The position numbers and the translations under genes were made by a program. From Alphaproteobacteria bacterium (GTDB taxonomy: Bacteria; Pseudomonadota; Alphaproteobacteria; Rickettsiales; SXRF01), in NCBI GenBank assembly GCA_020054105.1, contig JAGVLW010000076.1:1-54327 (forward strand): a DNA stretch of 54,327 bases, written 5' to 3'. Positions 9,918 to 18,712 of this stretch are shown piece after piece. Below the pieces are notes generated by a model. That model saw only the letters and a program-made list of their open reading frames with translations, was not told the DNA's origin and did not search any database. Every line of letters starts with the position of its first letter. Within the stretch, counting starts at the first letter, position 1.

Positions 9918-10701
9918 GGCGTTTCCCTATTCTTCCGGCGAGATCCTGGATGAATTGCCAGGCGACCCGGCCGCTGCGGGCGTTGCGGGCGGCGGCCCAT
10001 TCCACGGCCTGGCGGTCGAGCTCCTCGGCGGGAATTCCCAGCTTGTAGCGCTCGGCGTAAGCTTGGGCGATGGCCAGGTATTGCGTCTGCTGGCAGGGCA
10101 GGAAATGCAGCGACAGGCCGAACAGGCCGGGCAGGGGCGAAGTGCCATCCGAGCTTTGGCCGGGCTGGCCGGTGGTGGCATAGCAGAGTATGTGGTCGGG
10201 CCGGGCCTCGATGCCGCCTTCGAGCGCACTCAGCGGCGCGCAGGCCTCGAGCGGCAGGTCGTCGCAAAACACGATGAAGCGCCGGATGACCCAGCCGCGC
10301 AGCAATTGGACAAGCTGCGGCAGGGTGGCAAGCTCGCTGCGGGCGATTTCGATCAGCACGATGCTATGCGGCGTTTCGCGGTTTACCTGCGCCCAGACGG
10401 CCTTGACGAGCGCGCTTTTGCCCATGCCCGGCGCGCCCCACAGCACCGCATGGTTGGCCGAGAAACCCTTAGCGAACTGGCTTGTATTGGCCAAAAGCGC
10501 GTCGCGCGCGGCATCGATGCCTTTGAGGCTGGAAATATCGACCTGCTGGGGAAAGGCCACCGGCAGCAGCGTTTTCGCCTGGCCGTCCCAGAGATAGGCG
10601 TCGGCGCTCTTGACGTCGGCAGGCGGCGTCGGTTCGGGCAGCAAACGCTCGATACCCACGGCGATTCGCTGCAACATTCGTATTTCATCTTGCGAGGTCA
10701 T
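9910..10701 (-). CDS. DUF815-family AAA+ ATPase
   Basis: GAPGMGKSALVKAVWAQV Walker A; LIEIARSELATLPQLVQLLRG...FIVFCDDLPLE layout typical of DUF815. Confidence 0.85.
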   Translation of the reverse strand: MTSQDEIRMLQRIAVGIERLLPEPTPPADVKSADAYLWDGQAKTLLPVAFPQQVDISSLKGIDAARDALLANTSQFAKGFSANHAVLWGAPGMGKSALVKAVWAQVNRETPHSIVLIEIARSELATLPQLVQLLRGWVIRRFIVFCDDLPLEACAPLSALEGGIEARPDHILCYATTGQPGQSSDGTSPLPGLFGLSLHFLPCQQTQYLAIAQAYAERYKLGIPAEELDRQAVEWAAARNARSGRVAWQFIQDLAGRIGKRLG

Positions 10702-10748
10702 CTTATATACCTTCTATCCGGCCACTTATTGGCGGTAACAATAATAGA

Positions 10749-13700
10749 ATGCCTAAACAATTAAAACCACTTTCGCAGCGCATTTTCGTCGCCATCGCCA
10801 GCTACCGCGACAACGAATGCACCAATACGCTCGCCGATATGTTCGCCAAGGCGGCCAAGCCTGAGCGGATTTTCGCCGGCGTCTGCCTCCAGCTCGACCC
10901 GAAAACGGATGCAGATTGCGCGGTAACGACGAACCGGCCGAAACAGGTGCGGCTCCAGCAGATCCATCATACGTTGAGCAAAGGCGCCAACTGGGCGCGC
11001 GGCGAGGCGATCCGGCTGCGCAAGGACGAGGAATATGTATTGCTGATCGACAGCCACATGCGCTTTGAGCCGGGCTGGGACGAGGCGTTCATCGACATGC
11101 TGGCGCGCTGCCCCGCCGATAAGCCGATCATTTCCGCCTACCTGCCGAAATACGAGCTGCCGGACAAGCGCGATCGCCGCACAGACGACAAGCTGCGCAT
11201 CTGCGTGCGCGGGCTGGGCGAGGCGAACGACCCGCAGCTTTTGCATCTGACGGCGCAGTCGGTGCTGCTGTCCGACCGGCGCAGCGGTCTGTATCCGACG
11301 CCTTTCGTGATTTTCAACTGCATTTTCGCGAAAGCGTCGCTGTTCGACGAGGTGCCCATCGACCCGCATTTCCAGTTTTACGGCGACGAGATCAGCTTCG
11401 CCGCCAGGCTGTGGACGCACGGTTACGACATCTTCCAGCCCGACCGGCTGGTGATGTATCACCGCTGGGCGCGCCAGGAAACCATGCATTTGCAGCATTA
11501 CCGCGGCCTGAATACCCCGCAGAGCCGGCAATCGCTGGCGCGGGTTCGGCATTTGCTGGGCTTCGAGACGGCGAAACAGCTTGAGGATATCGCCCAAATT
11601 GCGCAATATGGGCTGGGAAATGCGCGGCCTCTGGCCGGTTTGTGGGAGATTGCCGGCATCGACTGGCAAGCCCACACCGTAAATGAAAGCGCGCTGGAAG
11701 GACATTGGAACATGGCGGCAGGCCGGAAAAAAAGCAAAGGCAAAAGCGTCGCCAAGCCGAAAGCGGCGCGCAAAGCACCGCGGATTTTCGTGCAGATCGC
11801 CAGCTACCGCGATCCCGATTGTCAGCATACGGTCAAGGATTTGTTCGATAAAGCGGCGCATCCCGAGCGGATTTTCGTGGGGATTTGCTGGCAGAGCGTC
11901 AAGAAGGAAGACAAGGCCTGTTTCGAAGTGCCGTATCCGCGCCCAAAACAGGTGCGCGTGCTCGACATCGATGCGAAGAAATCGCAAGGCGTGTGCTGGG
12001 CGCGCGGCTTGACACAAGGCCTGTGGGAGGGCGAGGAATTCACCTTGCAGATCGACAGCCACATGCGCTTCGAGCCGGGCTGGGACGAGACACTGCTTTC
12101 GATGTGGGCCGAATGCGAGAACCCAAAGGCGGTGCTTACCTGCTATCCGCCGGGCTTCACCCCGCCCGCCGATTTCCAGCGCGAATTTATTTTCGGCATG
12201 TCGGCCAAGGAATTCGACAAGCACGGCATCTTCCTGATGAAGGGCGCACCGGCGTTCAAGCAGGGGCAATTCCCGCCAAAACCCATAGTTGGTGCTTACT
12301 TAAGCGGCTGCATGTATTTCGGCCCGGCCGGCATGATTGCCGACGTGCCCTACGACCCGCATCTGTATTTTTTCGGAGAAGAGATCACCATGGCGGTGCG
12401 GTTATGGACGCACGGCTACGATTTTTACCACCCGAACAAAATGTTTATTTTCCACGACTGGGACCGCAGCAAGCGGCCGACGCATTTTTCCGATAATAAA
12501 GACTGGACGAAACAAAACGACCGCTCGGTCGCGCGCGTAAAACATTTGCTGAAAGCAGAGCTTTCCGCCGATAAGAAAATCGTCGCCGAGCTGGATAAAT
12601 ACGGGCTGGGAACGGTGCGCAGCCTGGAGGAGTATCAGGAATATAGCGGCGTCGATTTCGCCAAGAAAACTTTCAACCTCATCGCTACCAAAGGCAGCTA
12701 CGCGCCCTACCAACCCACGAAAATAAAAAGCGAGCAGCCGCGCATTTTCGTGCAGATCGCCAGCTACCGCGATACGGAATGCCAATGGACGGTGAAGGAT
12801 TTGTTCGACAAGGCCGCGTATCCGGATCGCATCTTCGTCGGTATTTGCTGGCAATTCGACGAAGCCGAAGACCAGGATTGCTTCCAGATTTCGACGCGGC
12901 CCGACCAGGTGCGCGTATATCCGGTCGATTGGCGCGAGTCCGACGGTGTGTGCTGGGCGCGCCACCAGACGCAGCTTCTGTGGGAAGGCGAGGAATATAC
13001 GTTGCAGATCGACGCGCATATGCGCTTCGTGCAAGGCTGGGACGAGCTGCTGATCGCCGAGCTTAACGCCTGCGATGCGCCCAAGCCGGTGCTGTCTTGC
13101 AGCCCGGCGGCGTACCGGCCGCCCAACCAGCTTGAAGTCGATCCGCGCCCGACGGTGCGCCGGGTGATGCCGTTTTTCCGCGACGGCAATATTCGCGGCA
13201 AGGGCGAGCTGCTCGAGCGCGTGCCGCCAAAACCCCTCAACGCGGCATTCGTTGCCGCCGGGTTCGTATTCTCGCGCGCCGAGATCATCGCCGAAGTGCC
13301 CTACGACCCATACCTCTATTTCGACCAGGAAGAAATCTGCTACGCCGCGCGGCTCTATACGCATGGCTGGGACGTGTTTTCCAGCCGCAAGCCGCTGCTC
13401 TACCATTATTACAACATGGATCCGGGCAAGACGGTGCGGCCGCTGCATTGGCGCGACCTGCGCGAGAAGCATGGGGATAAAATCCGCCGGCTGCACGATC
13501 GCGGTCTCAAGCGCTTCAACCACCTGTTCGGCCATACGCCCTCGCGCGATTCGGACATCATCCTCGAGATGGAAAAATACGGCTTCGGCGCCGTCAGGAT
13601 GCTGGCCGATTTCGAAGCGTATTGCGGCATCGATTTCAAGCGCAAGATCGCAAGCGAGCGGGCGCTGCGCTGCGAGTTCATCAAGGATTTGAAGCTTTAC

Positions 13701-15038
13701 CGCGACCGCCCGATCGACATCGACGCTACGCCGGAAAATACCGGCCAGCCAATGCTTCCGGCGGCGACGCCCATGCGGATGCTGGAGCCGGGCGATTTCG
13801 CGCCGCTGATCGAGGCGCTCGACACGCAAGGCAGCAAGCGCGGGCTCGAAGTCTATGGCGGCAAGCACGCGATGCTGTTTTTCCTGCCTGCTGCCGACAT
13901 GGCGTATATGGCGGCGTTTTTCCCTTTGCTGCATCAGCTGACGACGCAGCAAAGGCTCGACGTCTGGCAGATTTTCATCGTCGATGCGCCGGTGGCGGCG
14001 CTGGCGGCGATCAAGGAAAAACTCAAGATACCGCATCTGCTCTGGGCCGATCCCGAACGCAAGATCGCGCGCGCTTTCGGCGTGGCGCAGGCACCCGCCG
14101 CCTTCCTGCTGAATAATAACCTGCGTATCATCCACAGCTACCGGCCGCAGCTGCCGGCGCAGCTGGTGCAGGCGGTGGTGAATGATTGCCGCGATGCGCT
14201 GACCGACCACCAGATAAAAACCCGCGATGCGGCGGTCATTTCCGAGATTGCGCCGGTGCTGATCGTGCCCGACGTGTTTTCGCAGGAGCTGTGCGACCGC
14301 TGCATCGCGGCATTCCGCAGCGGCCGCACGTTCGACGGCACGGTCGGGGCGGAAGCGAGCCTCGCCTACCGCCCGAACGCCAAGACGCGCACCGACCATG
14401 TGGTCGAGGCCGCCTTGCGCGACGTGATCGACGAGAAGCTGTCGCGCGCGCTGTTTCCTGAAATAGAAAAAGTGTTCGGCGTCGCCATCACCCACCGCGA
14501 GAATTACAAGGTCGGGTTATATACGGGAGAGAAGGGCGGGTTTTTCCGCCAGCACCGCGATAATTTCGACGCGCCGCTGGGCTATCGGCGTATCGCGCTT
14601 ACGATTCATTTGAGTGACGATTACGAGGGCGGCGGCCTGCGCTTTCCCGAATATGACGAGCATGTGTACCGCCCGGCCAAAGGCAGCGCGATCGCTTTTT
14701 CCTGCTCGACGCTGCACGAGGCGCGGCCGGTCGTCAAAGGCGATCGCTTCATCGTCGTCGGGTTTTTGCACGGGCCGCAGGAAGAGGCGTTCCGCAAGCA
14801 TTACCAGGCGTCGCAAAACCTGCCGCTTAAAACGCACGAATATATTCCCAAGCTGTGGGATTTCGGCGATGCGCCGCGCGGCCGCGATTTTTACCGCAAC
14901 TGGCAAGCGCAGCAGGTCAGTTATGAGGGAGCGTCCTCCAGCGCGCCGGCATTGCGGCTGAAACCAAGCCTAACATCATGCTCGTTACGCGTGACGGGCA
15001 CCGGGCGAAGAAAGTATTCGAATCGCGGCAGTCGATGA
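10749..15038 (+). CDS. Multidomain protein: three tandem PF11397/GT60-like GlcNAc-transferase domains + redoxin-fold domain + 2OG-Fe(II) (prolyl-4-hydroxylase-like) oxygenase
   Basis: Repeats start near aa 11, 345, 665: RIFVxIASYRDxxCxxTxxDxFxKAAxPxRIFxGxCxQ ... QIDSHMRF.PGWDE ... YDPxLYFxxEEIxxAxRLxTHGxD. aa ~1009-1150 PGDFAPLIEALDTQG... redoxin fold without Cys. C-term H1269-R-D1271 ... H1323 ... R1333 2OG-Fe(II) signature. Confidence 0.85.
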   Translation: MPKQLKPLSQRIFVAIASYRDNECTNTLADMFAKAAKPERIFAGVCLQLDPKTDADCAVTTNRPKQVRLQQIHHTLSKGANWARGEAIRLRKDEEYVLLIDSHMRFEPGWDEAFIDMLARCPADKPIISAYLPKYELPDKRDRRTDDKLRICVRGLGEANDPQLLHLTAQSVLLSDRRSGLYPTPFVIFNCIFAKASLFDEVPIDPHFQFYGDEISFAARLWTHGYDIFQPDRLVMYHRWARQETMHLQHYRGLNTPQSRQSLARVRHLLGFETAKQLEDIAQIAQYGLGNARPLAGLWEIAGIDWQAHTVNESALEGHWNMAAGRKKSKGKSVAKPKAARKAPRIFVQIASYRDPDCQHTVKDLFDKAAHPERIFVGICWQSVKKEDKACFEVPYPRPKQVRVLDIDAKKSQGVCWARGLTQGLWEGEEFTLQIDSHMRFEPGWDETLLSMWAECENPKAVLTCYPPGFTPPADFQREFIFGMSAKEFDKHGIFLMKGAPAFKQGQFPPKPIVGAYLSGCMYFGPAGMIADVPYDPHLYFFGEEITMAVRLWTHGYDFYHPNKMFIFHDWDRSKRPTHFSDNKDWTKQNDRSVARVKHLLKAELSADKKIVAELDKYGLGTVRSLEEYQEYSGVDFAKKTFNLIATKGSYAPYQPTKIKSEQPRIFVQIASYRDTECQWTVKDLFDKAAYPDRIFVGICWQFDEAEDQDCFQISTRPDQVRVYPVDWRESDGVCWARHQTQLLWEGEEYTLQIDAHMRFVQGWDELLIAELNACDAPKPVLSCSPAAYRPPNQLEVDPRPTVRRVMPFFRDGNIRGKGELLERVPPKPLNAAFVAAGFVFSRAEIIAEVPYDPYLYFDQEEICYAARLYTHGWDVFSSRKPLLYHYYNMDPGKTVRPLHWRDLREKHGDKIRRLHDRGLKRFNHLFGHTPSRDSDIILEMEKYGFGAVRMLADFEAYCGIDFKRKIASERALRCEFIKDLKLYRDRPIDIDATPENTGQPMLPAATPMRMLEPGDFAPLIEALDTQGSKRGLEVYGGKHAMLFFLPAADMAYMAAFFPLLHQLTTQQRLDVWQIFIVDAPVAALAAIKEKLKIPHLLWADPERKIARAFGVAQAPAAFLLNNNLRIIHSYRPQLPAQLVQAVVNDCRDALTDHQIKTRDAAVISEIAPVLIVPDVFSQELCDRCIAAFRSGRTFDGTVGAEASLAYRPNAKTRTDHVVEAALRDVIDEKLSRALFPEIEKVFGVAITHRENYKVGLYTGEKGGFFRQHRDNFDAPLGYRRIALTIHLSDDYEGGGLRFPEYDEHVYRPAKGSAIAFSCSTLHEARPVVKGDRFIVVGFLHGPQEEAFRKHYQASQNLPLKTHEYIPKLWDFGDAPRGRDFYRNWQAQQVSYEGASSSAPALRLKPSLTSCSLRVTGTGRRKYSNRGSR

Positions 15039-15742
15039 TTTTCGACGATTTCCTGCCTGAAGATGTCTATCAGCGTTTGCAAAATTATGCGCTGACCACC
15101 GACTACGAGTATATCAATACCAAAGGCAAGATCGCCCGCGCCTGGCATGTGCATGACGGCTTCCCGCTGCGCAGCGCGCTCAATGCGTTTTACCACGCCA
15201 AGGGCACCGAGCAGCCCAAGGGCGATCACGTCTACCCGACCAAGACCGACATGGATGTGTTTATCGACCATCTGCTCGCCGCCCAGCCGCATGTCGAGCG
15301 GCTCACCGGCAAGGAAGGCAGCGGCTGGGGCCACGTCTCGGCGACCGCCTGGATCTACCCGCAAGGCACCGGCCTTTCGATGCACGATGACGGGGCGGGG
15401 GTCTATAGTGGCGCCTATGTGTATTTCCTAAATCCCGTCTGGAAGCCGCACTGGGGCGGGCTTTTGCTGATGATGGAAGACGAGGCCAACCAGCAGATAT
15501 ATACCCATCGCAAGACGCTCGACCAGGTCGATTATTACAAGCGCAACTGGCTGCATGCCAATAATCTCGACGCGATGCTGATGGAGACGGGCTTCGCCAA
15601 ATGCATCTTCCCCAAGCGCAACCGCATGGTATTTATTGCCAACGACGCCTACCACATGGTAACGAGGGTCAACGAGGCGGCCGGCGACAATAATCGCATG
15701 TCGATCGCCGGGTTTTTTAACAATAAGAAACAAGAAAAATGA
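15035..15742 (+). CDS. 2OG-Fe(II) oxygenase family protein
   Basis: MIFDDFLPEDVYQRLQNYAL...GLSMHDDGAGVYSGAYVYFLNP...WGGLLLMMED...RMVFIANDAYHMVTRVNEAAGDNNRMSIAGFF: HxD..H..R; ATGA overlap with upstream gene (ORF open from 14978). Confidence 0.8.
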   Translation: MIFDDFLPEDVYQRLQNYALTTDYEYINTKGKIARAWHVHDGFPLRSALNAFYHAKGTEQPKGDHVYPTKTDMDVFIDHLLAAQPHVERLTGKEGSGWGHVSATAWIYPQGTGLSMHDDGAGVYSGAYVYFLNPVWKPHWGGLLLMMEDEANQQIYTHRKTLDQVDYYKRNWLHANNLDAMLMETGFAKCIFPKRNRMVFIANDAYHMVTRVNEAAGDNNRMSIAGFFNNKKQEK

Positions 15743-15794
15743 CCGACATCAAACACTCGCCGCCACCAGCAATGCCTGGCCGTTCCAGGAAGCA

Positions 15795-17321
15795 TTGTTG
15801 CTTGCCGAGCGGCTCAGGAACGGGCCGCCCGCCAAGGGCTATGCGTTGTTCGAGACGGGCTACGGGCCGTCGGGCCTGCCGCATATCGGCACGTTCATGG
15901 AAGTGTTCCGCACGACGCTGGTGAAGCGCGCCTTCGAGGCGATCTCGGACATTCCCACGCGGCTGTTTTGCATCTCCGACGATATGGACGGGCTGCGCAA
16001 GCTGCCGGACAATATTCCCAACAAGGACATGCTGATAAGCCATATCGGCAAGCCGCTGACCGCCATCCCCGATCCGTTCGGCACGCATGAAAGCTACGGC
16101 GCGCACATGAACGCCAAGCTCTGCGGCTTCCTCGACCATTACGGCTTCGAGTACGAGTTCCAAAGCTCCACCACCAACTATAAAAGCGGCGTTTACGACA
16201 AGATGCTGCTAAGAGCACTCGAAAAATACGACGATATTATGGCGCTGATGCTGCCGACGCTGGGCGACGAGCGCGCCGGCAATTACAGCCCGTTCATGCC
16301 GGTTTCGCCAAAAAGCGGCAAGGTGCTGCAAACGAAAGTGGTCGAGCGCGATGTGAAAAAAGGCACGATCGTCTATGAGGAAGAAGACGGCTCGCTCGCC
16401 GAAACGCCGGTCACCGGCGGGCATTGCAAGCTGCAATGGAAGCCGGATTTCGGCATGCGCTGGGCGGCGCTCGACGTCGATTACGAGATGTACGGCAAGG
16501 ACCACCAGCCTTCGGCGCCGTTGTATAACGACATCTGCAAAGTGCTCGGCGGCGCCTGCCCGCAGCAATATGTCTATGAGATGTTCCTCGACGCCGAAGG
16601 CAAGAAAATCTCCAAGTCGAAAGGCAACGGCATTTCCATCGAGCAATGGCTGCGCTACGGCCCGAAAGAATCTTTGAGCTATTACATGTTTCAAAGCCCG
16701 CGCAAAGCCAAGCGGCTCTATTTCGACGTTATCCCGCGCGCGGTTGACGACTACCAGTCGCAGCTGGAAAAATTTTCCAAGGAAGAGGCGCAGGCGCAGC
16801 TCAACAACCCGGTATGGCACATCCATGGCGGAAAGCCGCCCGCCTCGGAAAACATCCCCGGCTTCAACCTGCTGCTGAATCTGGCGGGCGTGGCCAATGT
16901 CGAGGACGCGAAGATATTATGGCGGTTCATCCATAATTACCTGCCGGAATTATCGCCGCAGACGCATCCGTTCCTCGACCGGCTGGTGCATGGCGCGATC
17001 CATTATTACCAGGATTTCGTCAAGCCGACGAAAAAATACCGCTTCCCCAGCGAGGCCGAAATCCCGGGCCTGACCGAGCTTGCCGATTACCTGGAAAGCG
17101 CGCCCGAATCGGCGAGCGCCGAAGAGCTGCAAACGCAGATTTACGAGATCGGCAAAAAATATTTTGCCGATAATCTCAAAGCGTGGTTCTCGGCGATGTA
17201 CGAAACGCTGCTCGGCCAGCCGCAAGGTCCGCGCATGGGCAGTTTCGTCGCACTCTACGGCAAAGCCGCCACCGCCGGCCTCATACGCCGGGCGCTGGCC
17301 AAAGAGGATCTGGCGGCGTGA
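15795..17321 (+). CDS. lysK: Lysyl-tRNA synthetase, class I (N-terminus apparently frameshifted, see findings)
   Basis: GYALFETGYGPSGLPHIGTFMEVFRTTLVKRAFEAISDIPTRLFCISDDMDGLRKLPDN...GKKISKSKGNGISIEQWL: class I LysRS. Confidence 0.92.
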   Translation: MLLAERLRNGPPAKGYALFETGYGPSGLPHIGTFMEVFRTTLVKRAFEAISDIPTRLFCISDDMDGLRKLPDNIPNKDMLISHIGKPLTAIPDPFGTHESYGAHMNAKLCGFLDHYGFEYEFQSSTTNYKSGVYDKMLLRALEKYDDIMALMLPTLGDERAGNYSPFMPVSPKSGKVLQTKVVERDVKKGTIVYEEEDGSLAETPVTGGHCKLQWKPDFGMRWAALDVDYEMYGKDHQPSAPLYNDICKVLGGACPQQYVYEMFLDAEGKKISKSKGNGISIEQWLRYGPKESLSYYMFQSPRKAKRLYFDVIPRAVDDYQSQLEKFSKEEAQAQLNNPVWHIHGGKPPASENIPGFNLLLNLAGVANVEDAKILWRFIHNYLPELSPQTHPFLDRLVHGAIHYYQDFVKPTKKYRFPSEAEIPGLTELADYLESAPESASAEELQTQIYEIGKKYFADNLKAWFSAMYETLLGQPQGPRMGSFVALYGKAATAGLIRRALAKEDLAA

Positions 17322-17322
17322 T

Positions 17323-18177
17323 ATGAAAGCCATAGCTGATTTTGCAATGATTGCCGCGAATTACGACGCTATTTTGCTCGATCTCTGGGGCGTGGTGCAT
17401 GACGGCGAGCATTTATACCCCGGCGTGCACGATGCGCTGAAAAAGCTGAAAGAAGCCGGCAAGAAAGTGGTTTTTTTGTCCAATGCGCCCAGAAGCACGG
17501 CGCTTATCGAAGCGAAATTGGAGCATTTGGGCGTTAGCAGGGATTTATATGACGGGGTCGTATCGTCGGGCGATACGGGTTGTCGGTGGCTGGCCAGTGG
17601 CAGCGTGCCCTGGGGAAATAAATATTATTTTCTCGGCGATCCCAAGGATGAAAAGGCGCTGGGCGACCTTCCTTTCCAACGGGTGCAGGATATGCAGCAG
17701 GCCGATTTTATACTGAATGTCGGCTTCGGCGATATGCTCAGGCAAGTGGAAGAGGATATGCCGTTGCTGCGCGACGCGCAGGCGCTGAACAAACCCATGC
17801 TATGCCTTAACCCCGACCTGGAGGTGGTCAAGCATAACGGCGCGCGCCATCCCTGCGCCGGCGCGATTGCCGGGGAATATGAGAAAATGGGCGGGAAGGT
17901 GACCTGGTTCGGCAAGCCTTACGTCGCGGTGTATGACCGGTGCATGGAGCTTTTGCCCGGCGTGGACAAGCACCGCGTGCTTGCCGTCGGCGACAGCCTG
18001 GATACGGATATTCCGGGCGCCCGGAATTTCGGCATCGATTCGCTGCTGGTGACCGGCGGGATATTGCATGACGAAAGCCCTGCGAACGTGGCCAAATTGT
18101 GCGCCGAACGCAACCTTGACCCTACCTATGTGATCCCGGGTTTCAGCTGGAAAACTATTTCAGCGCCTGCCCGGTGA
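17323..18177 (+). CDS. HAD-superfamily hydrolase (TIGR01459-like)
   Basis: YDAILLDLWGVVHDGEHLYPGVHDALKKLKEAGKKVVFLSNAPR...GDSLDTDIPGARNFGIDSLLVTGGI. Confidence 0.88.
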   Translation: MKAIADFAMIAANYDAILLDLWGVVHDGEHLYPGVHDALKKLKEAGKKVVFLSNAPRSTALIEAKLEHLGVSRDLYDGVVSSGDTGCRWLASGSVPWGNKYYFLGDPKDEKALGDLPFQRVQDMQQADFILNVGFGDMLRQVEEDMPLLRDAQALNKPMLCLNPDLEVVKHNGARHPCAGAIAGEYEKMGGKVTWFGKPYVAVYDRCMELLPGVDKHRVLAVGDSLDTDIPGARNFGIDSLLVTGGILHDESPANVAKLCAERNLDPTYVIPGFSWKTISAPAR

Positions 18178-18712
18178 GATCTAACTGGTCTTCAATAAAG
18201 GCGGTAGTGTTTTTATCGTTCCAATCGAGCGGGCCGGTGACGCGCGCGATTTCCTCGCCTCTGGCATTCACGAACACCGTGGCCGGCAGGCCGGGAATTT
18301 TCAGCGCGTTGAACGACAGCATCTCGCTATCGACCAGCGGCTGCAAATTGCGGATATTGTGCTGCGCCATGAATTTGCTGACTTTGGCGATGTTTTTTCC
18401 GTCCATCGACAGGGCGATTACATGGAAACCTTTATCGGCGTAGCGCTTTTGCGCGGTATCGACCGCCGGCAATTCCTCGACGCAAGGCACGCACCAGGTC
18501 GCCCAGAAATGCACCGCCGTCAGCTTGTGCCGCGCGGCAGCCAGGCCCAGGATTTTGCCGGATTCGTCGGTGAAAGACAAGGCCGGCAGGGGCTTTCCCG
18601 CCGACGGGCGCAGCGGCGCCCCGCCTTGCGCATGGGCGCCGGCGATGAGAGTAATGCTTGCCAAGCAGGCGGCAAGGCGGGTAAATAGGGGCTTTAGCGG
18701 TGGTGCGGTCAT
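18155..18712 (-). CDS. TlpA-like thiol:disulfide protein (secreted)
   Basis: Signal peptide; [19 protein letters not shown]...[27 protein letters not shown] (WCVPC). Confidence 0.9.
   Translation of the reverse strand: MTAPPLKPLFTRLAACLASITLIAGAHAQGGAPLRPSAGKPLPALSFTDESGKILGLAAARHKLTAVHFWATWCVPCVEELPAVDTAQKRYADKGFHVIALSMDGKNIAKVSKFMAQHNIRNLQPLVDSEMLSFNALKIPGLPATVFVNARGEEIARVTGPLDWNDKNTTAFIEDQLDLTGQALK

Noticed and set aside
10761-14495. Very long antisense ORFs (10761-12269 minus, 502 aa; 12402-14495 minus, 697 aa) opposite the GT giant
   Set aside because: Low-complexity R/H/A-rich shadow translations typical of high-GC codon bias; the plus strand carries conserved domain motifs across the same span
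17080-17322. Upstream extension of the HAD hydrolase ORF
   Set aside because: Overlaps lysK in another frame; conserved protein starts at ATG 17323
18155-18712. TlpA-like redoxin as part of the GT/oxygenase system
   Set aside because: Several kb away, opposite strand, in a typical alphaproteobacterial tlpA/argH/lysA arrangement; no evidence of linkage
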